From DATLYH01 sp035575035 (GTDB lineage Bacteria > Planctomycetota > Planctomycetia > Gemmatales > Gemmataceae): 14,732 nucleotides of DNA. Location of the stretch: NCBI GenBank assembly GCA_035575035.1, contig DATLYH010000018.1:1-14732 (forward strand), written 5' to 3'. The position numbers and the translations under genes are program-made. Below are positions 7,311-14,123 of this stretch, one piece after another (position 1 is the first letter of the stretch; the number at the start of each line of letters is the position of its first letter). The notes below the pieces were generated by a model, which was given only the letters and a program-made list of their open reading frames with translations, made no database searches and had not been told where the DNA came from.

Positions 7311-8522
7311 TCACGCGCTGATCCGCTTGATGATCAGCGTGGCATAGCTACCACGCGGCAGCTCGAAGGCCAGGACCAGTTTCTGCCGGCCCGGATGCAG
7401 TTCGTCCGACTCGGCCCGCCCTTCCAGGCCGGCCGGCAAGCAGAGGGCGGCTCGCTCCCCCTTGGAGAAAAACAGCTCGCGGATGCCCTTGATCCGCAGT
7501 TGCCGCAGGGTCAATCCCTCCTCGGCCAGGACTTCGAGCACCGGCGCCAGCCGCGGGTCGGACGGGTCCATCTTCAGCCGTGCCGACGGCAGCGGCAGCG
7601 ACAGGTCCCGCAGCTGGCGGAACTGTTCGGCGTCCAGCCCGCGGTGCATTGGCACCTCGCCCAGGCGCAGGGTGACGGGCAACAGCTGCTCCGGCCGGCA
7701 GTGCTGCCGCAGCCAGCGGGCCAGGGCGCGGTTCCACAGGTGGCTCTGGTAGGCTGACAGGTACAGGCCGCGCAGCTCGGGCCGTAGACGGGCCAAAGCG
7801 CCGCGGAAGTCGGCGGGATGGTGCATCAGGTAGTCCACTAAACTGCGCGCGTGGCCGCGCGGCAAACGCTCCTTCAGGACGGCCCAGTCCCCCCAGTGAG
7901 CGCGCAGGAGCGCCTTCTCCTGCTTTGTGTCGGCCCGGTCATACTCATAGGGGGCAGTCAGGGCCAGCCGCAGGGCATCCTCGAAACGGCCCTGCACCAT
8001 CAGCCGGGCGATGAACTCGCCATCCGCCGGGACGGAGCCGAAACGCTGGTCGTCGAAATAGTTGGGGACTCCTTCGACCCGGACTTCCTCCAGCGCCCGC
8101 AGCGCCGCGGCGGCCTCGGCCGGGGTCAGAGAGCGCAGCGTCAGGCGGAAGCGATTGGCCCGGATGTCGCCGGAGGTGTAGGGAGCCAGTACCTGACCCA
8201 GGTATTCCACATGGACGCCGTGGTGCGTCAGGTTGCGCTGCGGGCCGTGGAAGATGGTCAGGTACTGTACGGTCCAGGCATGGCGGTCCTTGAGGCCGCC
8301 ATACGAGACGCGGCGCGGCTCGATCTTCCAGCGGCGGCGGAGGGCGGCCAGGGCGTCCGGCGTGGACCAGCCGCGCTTCTCCAACCGATAAAGCGCGAAA
8401 TCTCCCCGGCCGACGGGCGCTACCTCGGTCAATTCCTCGACCTGAAAGTCCTCGGGCCGCTGTTTGAGCTTCATCCCCGGTCTCTGTTTTGCTACCCCGG
8501 GCAGGGGGCCGGTCTCTGTCAT
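7311..8522 (-). CDS. truD: tRNA pseudouridine(13) synthase TruD
   Basis: A 403-residue enzyme that isomerises uridine 13 of tRNA to pseudouridine. The N-terminal KLKQRPEDFQVEEL matches the family's PEDF-V-E opening. The catalytic motif GGLKDRHA (75-82) carries the nucleophilic Asp79. NYFDDQRFGSV (154-164) corresponds to the conserved NYFG-QRFG motif. A second half with the TRUD insertion domain follows, and the ending is LPRGSYATLIIKRI, as in the family. The start is uncertain: the ATG at 8522 gives 16 extra residues compared with the ATG at 8474 (MKLKQRPEDF). Neither has a strong Shine-Dalgarno sequence, and the E. coli protein does have a leader of comparable length before its PEDF motif. 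It lies upstream of the Tat oxidoreductase on the same strand, 143 bases away, with no obvious functional link. Confidence 0.95.
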   Translation of the reverse strand: MTETGPLPGVAKQRPGMKLKQRPEDFQVEELTEVAPVGRGDFALYRLEKRGWSTPDALAALRRRWKIEPRRVSYGGLKDRHAWTVQYLTIFHGPQRNLTHHGVHVEYLGQVLAPYTSGDIRANRFRLTLRSLTPAEAAAALRALEEVRVEGVPNYFDDQRFGSVPADGEFIARLMVQGRFEDALRLALTAPYEYDRADTKQEKALLRAHWGDWAVLKERLPRGHARSLVDYLMHHPADFRGALARLRPELRGLYLSAYQSHLWNRALARWLRQHCRPEQLLPVTLRLGEVPMHRGLDAEQFRQLRDLSLPLPSARLKMDPSDPRLAPVLEVLAEEGLTLRQLRIKGIRELFFSKGERAALCLPAGLEGRAESDELHPGRQKLVLAFELPRGSYATLIIKRISA

Positions 8523-8561
8523 TCTAAACGCCGGGATGCGATTGTTGGTGATCTCTGCTGA

Positions 8562-8776
8562 AGCCCGACGCGTCCACTTTCAGAGCCCGACGCGTCCACT
8601 TTCAGAGCCCGACGCGTCCACTTTCAGAGCCCGGAGCGTCAGCGACGGGATAGAGTCGTCCCGTCGCTGACGCTCCGGGCTCGGATAGTACCCGTCGCTA
8701 ACGCTCCGGGCTCGGATAGTACCCGTCGCTGACGCTCCGGGCTCGGATAGTACCCGTCGCTGACGCTCCGGGCTCT
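8562..8776. repeat. Composite tandem and inverted repeat array (22-bp and 31-bp units)
   Basis: Three identical head-to-tail 22-bp units occupy 8562-8627 (each AGCCCGACGCGTCCACTT plus TCAG). A fourth 22-bp unit of related sequence follows at 8628-8649 (AGCCCGGAGCGTCAGCGACG plus GG). After a 10-base loop (8650-8659) comes its exact reverse complement (8660-8681), giving a perfect 22-bp stem. That inverted arm is itself the first of a 31-bp direct series at 8660-8690, 8691-8721 and 8722-8752, plus a partial fourth to 8776. The copies differ by one base (CTAACG versus CTGACG). Translated on the minus strand the array gives 'RARSVSDGYYPSPERQRR'-type peptides, which I treat as repeat read-through and not protein. 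There are no unique spacers, so it is not a CRISPR array. Confidence 0.9.
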
Positions 8777-8861
8777 TGATCGCTCGGGGCCGGGGTTCCG
8801 GGCGAGGCTGGCCGTGTAGAAAAATCCCGGTTTTTCCCAACACAGCTGGGGCGAAGGTACG

Positions 8862-8867
8862 TATACT
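8862..8867 (+). promoter_or_regulatory. Candidate -10 element TATACT
   Basis: TATACT lies in an otherwise GC-rich stretch and differs from the sigma-70 TATAAT consensus at one base. Seventeen bases upstream the hexamer is only AACACA, so the -35 match is poor. If used, transcription would begin near 8874, exactly where the first hairpin starts, and read toward the small gene at 9153. This is a weak call based on pattern only. Confidence 0.25.
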
Positions 8868-8873
8868 GAATAG

Positions 8874-8929
8874 AGAAGGGGGTAACCCTTCTGACCCGCA
8901 AGAGAAGGAAATGAACTGCTCCTTCTCTT
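8874..8929 (+). promoter_or_regulatory. Two adjacent hairpins with possible alternative pairing
   Basis: Hairpin A pairs AGAAGGG (8874-8880) with CCCTTCT (8886-8892) over a 5-base loop. Hairpin B pairs AAGAGAAGGA (8900-8909) with TCCTTCTCTT (8920-8929), a perfect 10-bp stem with a 10-base loop. The second arm of A (CCTTCT, 8887-8892) could instead pair with the first arm of B (AGAAGG, 8903-8908), which gives mutually exclusive folds. No ORF for a leader peptide and no T-run follows directly. It could be a leader element, or only a chance effect of a simple AGAAGG repeat. Confidence 0.3.
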
Positions 8930-9152
8930 CCCCTTGTCCCTGTCTGCGGCCGTCCCATTCCAGGCCCCTTGCGTTAGGACGGGTCCGAGAACAGAGATGA
9001 GGCGGTACTCCGGGAAGAGCCTCACCCGACGGAGGTTTCCGGTCGGGTGCGGAGGGATCCTCTCATAAACTCATGTTTAACCTTTGGTCGGGACGGGCCG
9101 CGCGGCCCGGCTCGGTGGAGTGACAAATAAGTACCTTGCTCAGGTGATGGAC

Positions 9153-9365
9153 ATGGCTTCCAAGCGTTTGACCTTGCAGGAGCGCCGGGAAATCTTCCGG
9201 GCCCTGGTAGCAACTCAGGATATGGGACTGATGAGCGTGCCGCAGTCGCGGCAGCACGTCACCCGGCAGTTCGACATTACCGAGGCCCAGCTGCGCGAGA
9301 TCGAGGAAGAGGGCCTCGAGAAGGAATGGCCGCCGCTCAACGAGGCAGTTGAGAAGGTCAGCTGA
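9153..9365 (+). CDS. Small conserved-looking protein, possible helix-turn-helix
   Basis: A 70-residue charged protein: MASKRLTLQERREIFRALVA, then a segment with SVPQSRQHVTRQFDITEAQL, then REIEEEGLEKEWPPL and a short tail. Three helices seem likely (about residues 7-22, 31-39 and 44-56). The pattern of an early helix followed by 'SRQHVTRQF-DIT-AQLREIEEEG' resembles small helix-turn-helix or sigma-region-4-like folds, but I do not recognise the family and give no function. The start at 9153 is chosen for AGGTGA five bases upstream, a full match to the anti-Shine-Dalgarno end. Alternatives are ATG 9147, GTG 9120 and TTG 9084. It has its own strong terminator, which supports a real, independently transcribed gene. 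Confidence 0.68.
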   Translation: MASKRLTLQERREIFRALVATQDMGLMSVPQSRQHVTRQFDITEAQLREIEEEGLEKEWPPLNEAVEKVS

Positions 9366-9385
9366 AACGCCCCCCTGCGAGACGG

Positions 9386-9429
9386 ACGCGGCGGCGCGGG
9401 ACTGAACCCTGCGCCGCCGCGTTCTTTTT
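9386..9429 (+). terminator. Strong Rho-independent terminator
   Basis: CGCGGCGGCGC (9387-9397) pairs perfectly with GCGCCGCCGCG (9411-9421). GGG/CCC extends the stem inward over a six-base loop with one bulged T. The run TTCTTTTT (9422-9429) follows at once. It lies 21 bases after the stop of the small gene and acts only for plus-strand transcription, since no T-run is present on the other side. Confidence 0.9.
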
Positions 9430-9452
9430 GCGCGGTTACGCACCCGGCGGTG

Positions 9453-9612
9453 CCCCCCTCACCCCTTCCCCTCTCCCCCTGGGGGGGAGAGGGGAGGAAT
9501 ATTTGCCCCTCACCTCTCTCCATCTCCCCCTGGGGGGGAGAGGGGAGGAATATTTGCCCCCTCACCTCTCTCCATCTCCCCCTTCCGCGGGGGGGAGAGG
9601 CGAGGGGGGCGG
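9453..9612. repeat. Purine/pyrimidine-skewed palindromic tandem repeat
   Basis: Two and a partial third copy of a 51-52-bp unit begin at 9472, 9523 and 9575. Each starts TCTCCCCC, forms a palindrome with the following GGGGGGGAGAGGGG, and in the two full copies continues AGGAATATTTGCCCC. The third copy has CCTTCCGCGG at its centre. The sequence family matches the element at 226-356. The right end (9562-9612) overlaps the 3' end of the minus-strand ABC ATPase gene, encoding its Pro-rich tail and stop codon. Confidence 0.85.
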
Positions 9613-10362
9613 GTGCCGGTCGTGCGGGTGGGTGTAGACGTCCTTCTCTGCCCCGAAGGTCTGAGCCAGAACCTCGCTGGTCAGGATCTTCTGGGGCGGT
9701 CCCTGGCACTGGATGCGGCCGTCCTTCAAACAGAGCACGTGGTGGGCGTGCTTGCTGACGACGCTTAACTCGTGCGAAACCAGGAGCACCGTCACACCCG
9801 TCTCGCGGTTCAGCCGGGCGATCAGATCGTAGAACTTCTCGGCGTGCTCGAAGTCGATGCCGGCGGCCGGCTCATCTAAAAGCAACAGCTCCGGCCGGGG
9901 GTGCAATGCCAGTCCCAGAAGCACCTTCTGTAGCTCGCCACCGGACAGCCCCGCGACCGGCTGGTCGAGCAGGTGCCGGGCCCAGACGCGGTCAAGCAAT
10001 TCCTCCAGCTGCCGCCGGGTACGCCGGCTGATCCCCAGGAAGATCGGGCGGCGCTGCAAGGCCAGGGCCAGCAGGTCGCGGACGGTCAGCGGCAGCTTGG
10101 CATCCATGTACAGCTTCTGCGGCACGTAGCCGACGTGCTCCGGTGTCGGCCGAGTGTGGTCGTGGCCGCAGTGGAAGCGGATTTGCCCGCTGTACGGCAC
10201 CTCCTGGAGCAGGGCCCGCAACAGGGTGGTCTTGCCGGAGCCGTTCAGCCCGATCAGGGCGGTGATTCGGCCCTCGGCCAGCCCCGCGTTAACGCCGCGC
10301 AGGATGTCATTGCCCCCGAGCCGGACGTGCAGGTTGTGGATGGTCACCAGGTCATGGGTCAT
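9562..10362 (-). CDS. znuC: Metal ABC transporter ATP-binding protein (ZnuC-like)
   Basis: A 266-residue ATPase that would power metal import from the cytoplasmic face. Walker A is GLNGSGKT (38-45), the Q-loop Gln is at 82 (YVPQKLY), the ABC signature is LSGGE (139-143), Walker B is LLLLDEP (159-165) and the switch His is H197 (LVSHEL). Similarity in order and size is to the Zn/Mn family (ZnuC, MntB, AdcC); zinc is inferred from the partner binding protein. The tail is His-containing (YTHPHDRHP), and residues from about 251 onward (PPPSPLPPAEGGDGER) are encoded inside the 9453-9612 repeat, so the native C-terminus has probably been replaced. The start overlaps the stop of the binding-protein gene by 4 bases (ATGA), implying translational coupling. 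No permease gene follows. Confidence 0.92.
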   Translation of the reverse strand: MTHDLVTIHNLHVRLGGNDILRGVNAGLAEGRITALIGLNGSGKTTLLRALLQEVPYSGQIRFHCGHDHTRPTPEHVGYVPQKLYMDAKLPLTVRDLLALALQRRPIFLGISRRTRRQLEELLDRVWARHLLDQPVAGLSGGELQKVLLGLALHPRPELLLLDEPAAGIDFEHAEKFYDLIARLNRETGVTVLLVSHELSVVSKHAHHVLCLKDGRIQCQGPPQKILTSEVLAQTFGAEKDVYTHPHDRHPPPSPLPPAEGGDGER

Positions 10363-11351
10363 GGCACGGCCTTCGCCAGGTTGTCGATGTTCTCGGCCAT
10401 CTTCCGCTCGTACCAGCCGGCGTCAAACCCTTCGCCCTCAACGCCCCCGGCCACTGTCTCCAGCGGGTCGATTGTCACCAGCACCGGGTTGGGCACGCCC
10501 TTGTCCTTCAGGACACTGAGCAGGGTCCGGGCGGTGTTCTCCGGGTACTGCGGCTCAACGGCGATGATGCGCACCTGCTCCTTGACACAAAGCTGGGCCA
10601 GGTCGCGGATGTGGGCGCCGGTCGGTTCATCGCCAGGGTGGAGCTGGATGCTGCCGGCGATCTGTAGGTCAAACGCCCGGGCGAAGTAACCGAGCGACTC
10701 GTGGACAGTGACCAGCTTGATGTTCTTGCCGGCCAGCTTCTCCCGTCCCTGGGCGTAAAGTTTCTGGAGCCGTTCGATGTAGGCATCTGCCCGCTGCCGA
10801 TACCCCGAGGCATGGGCTGGGTCCTTCTCTGCCAGCACGTTGGCGATACAGCGGACCATCTCGATCGCCTCGGGGATCCCCAGCCAGACGTGCGGATCGT
10901 TGGGGCCGTGGTGATGGTGATGATGGCCGGCGTGGCTATGGCCCTCGTCTTCCTTCATCGCCAGGAGCCGGCCGGCGTCGATGCAGGTGCCGACCTCGAC
11001 GAAGCGGAGGTTAGGGTTGCCGGAGCTGTTCCTCAGGTTGTGGGTGAAGTGATCGTCCAGGGTCAGGCCGTTGGCGAAGAACACGTCCGCCGTGCGCAGC
11101 AACCGCACCTCGCGCGGGTCGTACTGGTAGCCGTGCGGTCCCTCGGTGTCGATCAGGCAGCGGACCTCGGCGTCGGGGCCGGCCACGTTTTGCACAAAGC
11201 AGTACAGCGGCGGGAACGAGGCGACCACGCGGAGCTTGTTGGTCTTTCCCCAGGGATCCTCCGGCGGACGGCAGCCGGCCAGGCCGACCAGGGCGGCCCA
11301 AAGAGTAACACTTGCCAATATGAAAATCCGTGGCTTCCTCGACCCCGACAT
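10359..11351 (-). CDS. znuA: Zinc-type ABC transporter substrate-binding lipoprotein (ZnuA-like)
   Basis: A 330-residue cluster A-I metal-binding protein. The signal peptide ends in a clear lipobox LAGC with Cys27, so it is anchored to a membrane on the periplasmic side. Probable metal ligands are H73 (GPHGYQYDP), H154 (NDPHVWLG), H217 (VTVHESLGYF) and D295 (TIDPLE). A His-rich loop at 138-148 (HSHAGHHHHHH) is typical of zinc-specific members and argues against manganese. The start at 11351 is set by AGGAGG 8 bases upstream; an in-frame ATG at 11486 would add 45 residues and bury the signal. It is the first gene of a two-gene operon with the ATPase and is divergent from the VIT/vWA gene. Regulation by zinc through a Zur-type repressor is likely from the family, but I could not identify an operator. 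Confidence 0.93.
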   Translation of the reverse strand: MSGSRKPRIFILASVTLWAALVGLAGCRPPEDPWGKTNKLRVVASFPPLYCFVQNVAGPDAEVRCLIDTEGPHGYQYDPREVRLLRTADVFFANGLTLDDHFTHNLRNSSGNPNLRFVEVGTCIDAGRLLAMKEDEGHSHAGHHHHHHGPNDPHVWLGIPEAIEMVRCIANVLAEKDPAHASGYRQRADAYIERLQKLYAQGREKLAGKNIKLVTVHESLGYFARAFDLQIAGSIQLHPGDEPTGAHIRDLAQLCVKEQVRIIAVEPQYPENTARTLLSVLKDKGVPNPVLVTIDPLETVAGGVEGEGFDAGWYERKMAENIDNLAKAVP

Positions 11352-11364
11352 GATCGGCCCCTCC

Positions 11365-11398
11365 TGGTAATACTTTGTTAAACTGATAGGATTGTAGT
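11365..11398 (-). promoter_or_regulatory. AT-rich candidate promoter region of the znuA-like operon
   Basis: This stretch, immediately upstream of the ribosome-binding site, is conspicuously A/T-rich in a GC-rich window; on the minus strand it includes GTTTAACAAAGTATTAC. That fits a promoter or operator just ahead of the znuA-like gene. I cannot place clean -35/-10 boxes or a Zur palindrome with confidence. Confidence 0.3.
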
Positions 11399-11556
11399 GG
11401 GACCGGGCTGGGGTGACAAGGTGGAAAATGGGGCTGCCGGGCGGCCGTGTCTGTAACCGCCGTGTAACAAGTCTGGCCGGGGCCATCGCAGAAGCCGGTT
11501 CATTCGTCTACAAGTGTAGATGGACGTTTCGTGGCCGCTGCACGAAAGGGGAACCC

Positions 11557-13920
11557 ATGCGACGTTATGTGCCGGTGCTGATTGTGCTAGTCACCGCGGC
11601 CGGGCCGGCTCCGGCGGCGGGCCTCTTGATCCCGGAGGAACGAAGCCTGCCGCCGCTGGCAATGCTGAACCACAAGGTGAGCATCACCATCGAGGACCAG
11701 GTGGCGGTGACCCGGGTGGAGCAGACCTTCCGCAACCATACCGACCGTGCCCTGGAAGCCACCTACGTCTTCCCCGTCCCTCGGGGGGCCAACGTCAATC
11801 GTTTCAGCATGTGGGTGGATGGCAAAGAGGTCCGGGGCGAGTTAGTCGAAGCGGCCAAAGCACGCGAGATTTACACCAGCATCCTTCGCCGCACCCAGGA
11901 TCCCGGCCTGCTCGAGTACCTCGGCAACAACCTTTTCCGCATGCGTGTTTTCCCTATTCCGCCCAGGGGTGACCAGAAGGTAACGCTCAGCTACACCTCG
12001 GTGACCCCCCGCGAAGCCGACCTGGTGGAGTATGTCTATCCGCTGAAGACGGACGGCAAGGCGGCGGCGACGCTGGAGGATTTCGCGATCACGGCAGTCA
12101 TCCGAAGCCAGCATGCGGTGCAAAACGTCTACTCTCCCACCCACGCCCTCACTCTCCAGCGCACCAATGACAAGGAAGTGACGGTCCAGTTCGAAAAGCA
12201 GCAGGGTCTGCTCGACAGGAATTTTCAGCTGTTCTATTCGCTGGGCGACAAGGACATCGGCCTGACCGCCCTGGCACACCGGCCGGTGGCCGCGGAGAAC
12301 GGCTACTTCCTGCTGCTGCTGACTCCCAAGGTGACAATCGCGCCGCAATACCAGGTGCCGCGCGACGTCGTGTTGGTGCTGGATACCTCCGGCAGCATGC
12401 GCGGGCCGAAGATGGAACAGGCCAAGAAGGCCCTCAAGTACTGCCTGAACAACCTTGGCCCCCAGGACCGCTTCGCCCTGATCAACTTTGCCACGACGGT
12501 TAACCGTTACAAGAACGGGCTGGTCGAATCGACGAGCGACCAGTTGGAGCAGGCCCGCAAGTGGATCGACAATCTGGAGGCGACCGGCGGCACCGCCATC
12601 AACGATGCCCTGGCAGCAGCGCTCGACCTGCGCCCCAGGGACCAGGGGCGGATGTTCCTGGTGGTGTTTTTCACCGACGGCCAACCGACCATCGGCGAGA
12701 CCAATCCCGACAAGATCCTCAAGAACACCCTGGCCCGCAACAGCCACAATACGCGGATCTTTACCTTTGGTGTCGGCCACGATGTCAACGCCTCCATGCT
12801 CGACCAGCTGGCGGACCAGACGCGGGCTGTCAGCACCTACGTCCGGCCGGAAGAGGACATCGAGGTGAAGGTGAGCAGCCTGCACAACAAGATCAGCCAT
12901 CCCGTGCTGGCTAACCTGAAACTGGAAGTGCAGGGCAGCGATGTCAGTCTGGTGGAGATGTACCCGCCGCAATTGCCCGACCTGTTTCACGGCGGCCAGC
13001 TCACTGTGCTGGGCCGGTACAGCGGCCAGGGACATGTCGCTCTGAAGCTGACCGGGACGGTCGGCAAGGAACCCCGGGAGTTCGTCTACGAGGTGGACTT
13101 CCCCACGAAGACGACCGATACCCGCGACTTCGTGGAACATCTCTGGGCCGGGCGCAAGGTCGGCTACCTGCTTGACCAGATCCGGGTGAACGGCGAGAGC
13201 AAGGAGTTGGTGGAAGAGGTAACGGCGCTGGCCAAGAAGTACGGCATCACCACGCCGTACACCAGTTTCCTGATTGTGCCCGACGGCCCGGCACCGGTGG
13301 CCGCTCGGCCGGCCGCCGGGGGCGTCCCGCTCGGCCTGGTCAATGACGGCGCCCGGCTGAACGTCCGCGAGTTCGCTTCTCGGATGCAGAACAAGCCGGG
13401 CGCGTTGGCGGACAACCGCGGCAAGTTTGCCGAGGAAACCCTGCGCCAGGCGGCCGCCCAGGCCCCCAGCGCCGAGGCCCGCCGCCAGCTCCTCCAGACT
13501 CTGGACAAGAAGGAATCCTTCGACCGCGCCAAAGAGGCCCTCCAGCGGCGGGAGTACGGCTACGTCCAGTCCGGCAAGGTCGGCGTCGATCTATCGGTGG
13601 ATTCCAACCGCCTACGCTTCCAGGACCGGCTGACGCAGACCGCCCAGAAGCAGGTCTACGGCCGCAACTGCCTGGAGGTGGGCGGCGTCTGGATCGACGA
13701 GGGATTCGATCCGAAGCAGCCGACCGTCACCGTCAAGGCGATGAGCGACGCCTACTTCCGTATCCTGGAACGGCATCCGAAGGTCCGCGAGGTGTTCCAG
13801 CTGGGCAACCATCTGGTCTGGGTCACCCCCAGCGGCACCAACCTGGTCATCGACACCGCAGAGGGCAAGGAGAAGCTGACCGACGAGGAGATTGACCAGC
13901 TCTTCGCCGCCCGGAAGTAA
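11557..13920 (+). CDS. Exported VIT and vWA domain-containing protein
   Basis: A 787-residue protein with a signal peptide (RRYVPVLIVLVTAAGPAPAA) and no lipobox. Residues about 35-165 form a VIT domain, marked by VEQTFRNHTDRALEATYVFP and by FSMWVDGKEVRGELVEAAKA. Residues about 270-440 form a von Willebrand factor A domain with a complete MIDAS: D276-T-S278-G-S280, T346 (TGGTAIND) and D374 (FFTDGQPTIG). It should therefore bind a divalent metal and a protein ligand. A beta-rich part and a linker follow, then a C-terminal block (about 700-787) with GRNCLEVGGVWIDEGFD that I do not recognise. Relatives occur widely in planctomycetes with unknown partners. The start at 11557 follows AAAGGGGA at 4 bases; an in-frame ATG at 11413 lacks a signal. 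It probably acts in the periplasm or at the surface. Confidence 0.92.
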   Translation: MRRYVPVLIVLVTAAGPAPAAGLLIPEERSLPPLAMLNHKVSITIEDQVAVTRVEQTFRNHTDRALEATYVFPVPRGANVNRFSMWVDGKEVRGELVEAAKAREIYTSILRRTQDPGLLEYLGNNLFRMRVFPIPPRGDQKVTLSYTSVTPREADLVEYVYPLKTDGKAAATLEDFAITAVIRSQHAVQNVYSPTHALTLQRTNDKEVTVQFEKQQGLLDRNFQLFYSLGDKDIGLTALAHRPVAAENGYFLLLLTPKVTIAPQYQVPRDVVLVLDTSGSMRGPKMEQAKKALKYCLNNLGPQDRFALINFATTVNRYKNGLVESTSDQLEQARKWIDNLEATGGTAINDALAAALDLRPRDQGRMFLVVFFTDGQPTIGETNPDKILKNTLARNSHNTRIFTFGVGHDVNASMLDQLADQTRAVSTYVRPEEDIEVKVSSLHNKISHPVLANLKLEVQGSDVSLVEMYPPQLPDLFHGGQLTVLGRYSGQGHVALKLTGTVGKEPREFVYEVDFPTKTTDTRDFVEHLWAGRKVGYLLDQIRVNGESKELVEEVTALAKKYGITTPYTSFLIVPDGPAPVAARPAAGGVPLGLVNDGARLNVREFASRMQNKPGALADNRGKFAEETLRQAAAQAPSAEARRQLLQTLDKKESFDRAKEALQRREYGYVQSGKVGVDLSVDSNRLRFQDRLTQTAQKQVYGRNCLEVGGVWIDEGFDPKQPTVTVKAMSDAYFRILERHPKVREVFQLGNHLVWVTPSGTNLVIDTAEGKEKLTDEEIDQLFAARK

Positions 13921-13936
13921 GAAATCGACAGGAACC

Positions 13937-14019
13937 GGCACACTCCGTGTGTCGTCCGCATCGTCGCAGGCACACCCCGGGTGCCGTCCGCCGCAGGACG
14001 GCATGCGGAGCGTGCCTGC
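13937..14019. repeat. Three copies of a palindromic 23-bp GGCACAC repeat, the last inverted
   Basis: Copy 1 is at 13937-13959 (GGCACACTCCGTGTGTCGTC plus CGC) and copy 2 at 13969-13991 (GGCACACCCCGGGTGCCGTC plus CGC). An inverted copy at 13996-14019 reads, on the minus strand, GCAGGCACGCTCCGCATGCC plus GTCC. Each copy is itself nearly palindromic. Copies 2 and 3 together form a 24-base imperfect hairpin (20 of 24 matched) with a six-base loop, followed by TCTTTT. It may double as the terminator of the VIT/vWA gene. Confidence 0.7.
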
Positions 14020-14024
14020 TCTTT
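13966..14024 (+). terminator. Possible terminator formed by the inverted repeat copies
   Basis: The hairpin arms are 13966-13989 and 13996-14019, joined by GCCGCA and followed by TCTTTT. The stem has four mismatches and the T-run is short, so termination is plausible but not strong. It sits about 45 bases after the VIT/vWA stop codon and before the cyclophilin leader. Confidence 0.4.
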
Positions 14025-14123
14025 TGGGGTCGGCAGAGGTGGACTATTGCATGACCGCCGCCTATACCGTCTGCTAAAGCGTTGTTCGCCCGGATCGGGG
14101 CCCATCAAGCGAGGAGGACGTGC

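Larger units (their letters stand above)
8777..9152. other. Long intergenic region upstream of the small gene
   Basis: There is no protein gene here that I can support. It contains a candidate -10 box and two adjacent hairpins (separate entries). A CACCCGAC/GTCGGGTG inverted repeat lies at 9023-9030 and 9042-9049. The 16-bp palindrome CGGGCCGCGCGGCCCG is at 9094-9109, just before the small gene. The density of self-complementary sequence in a 5' region is higher than elsewhere in the window. No tRNA-like or known riboswitch pattern was recognised. Confidence 0.4.

Noticed and set aside
8562..8776. Possible CRISPR array
   Set aside because: The units are directly adjacent with no unique spacers, part of the array is inverted, and no cas gene is near.
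8819..8836. GAAAAA-TCCCGG-TTTTTC hairpin as a terminator
   Set aside because: The stem is short and made almost wholly of A-T pairs, no gene ends just before it, and it gives no stable terminator structure.
8580..9025. Minus-strand open frames with ARSVSDG / PERQRR peptide repeats
   Set aside because: They are translations of the 31-bp and 22-bp DNA repeats, change frame along the array, and have no ribosome-binding site or domain.
11352..11556. Zur operator between the zinc operon and the VIT/vWA gene
   Set aside because: I found only short, imperfect inverted repeats (for example CTACA-AG-TGTAG near 11509), nothing matching a Zur box well enough to report.
11842..13140. A 432-residue open frame on the minus strand
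   Set aside because: It is antisense to the VIT/vWA gene, whose frame carries intact MIDAS motifs.
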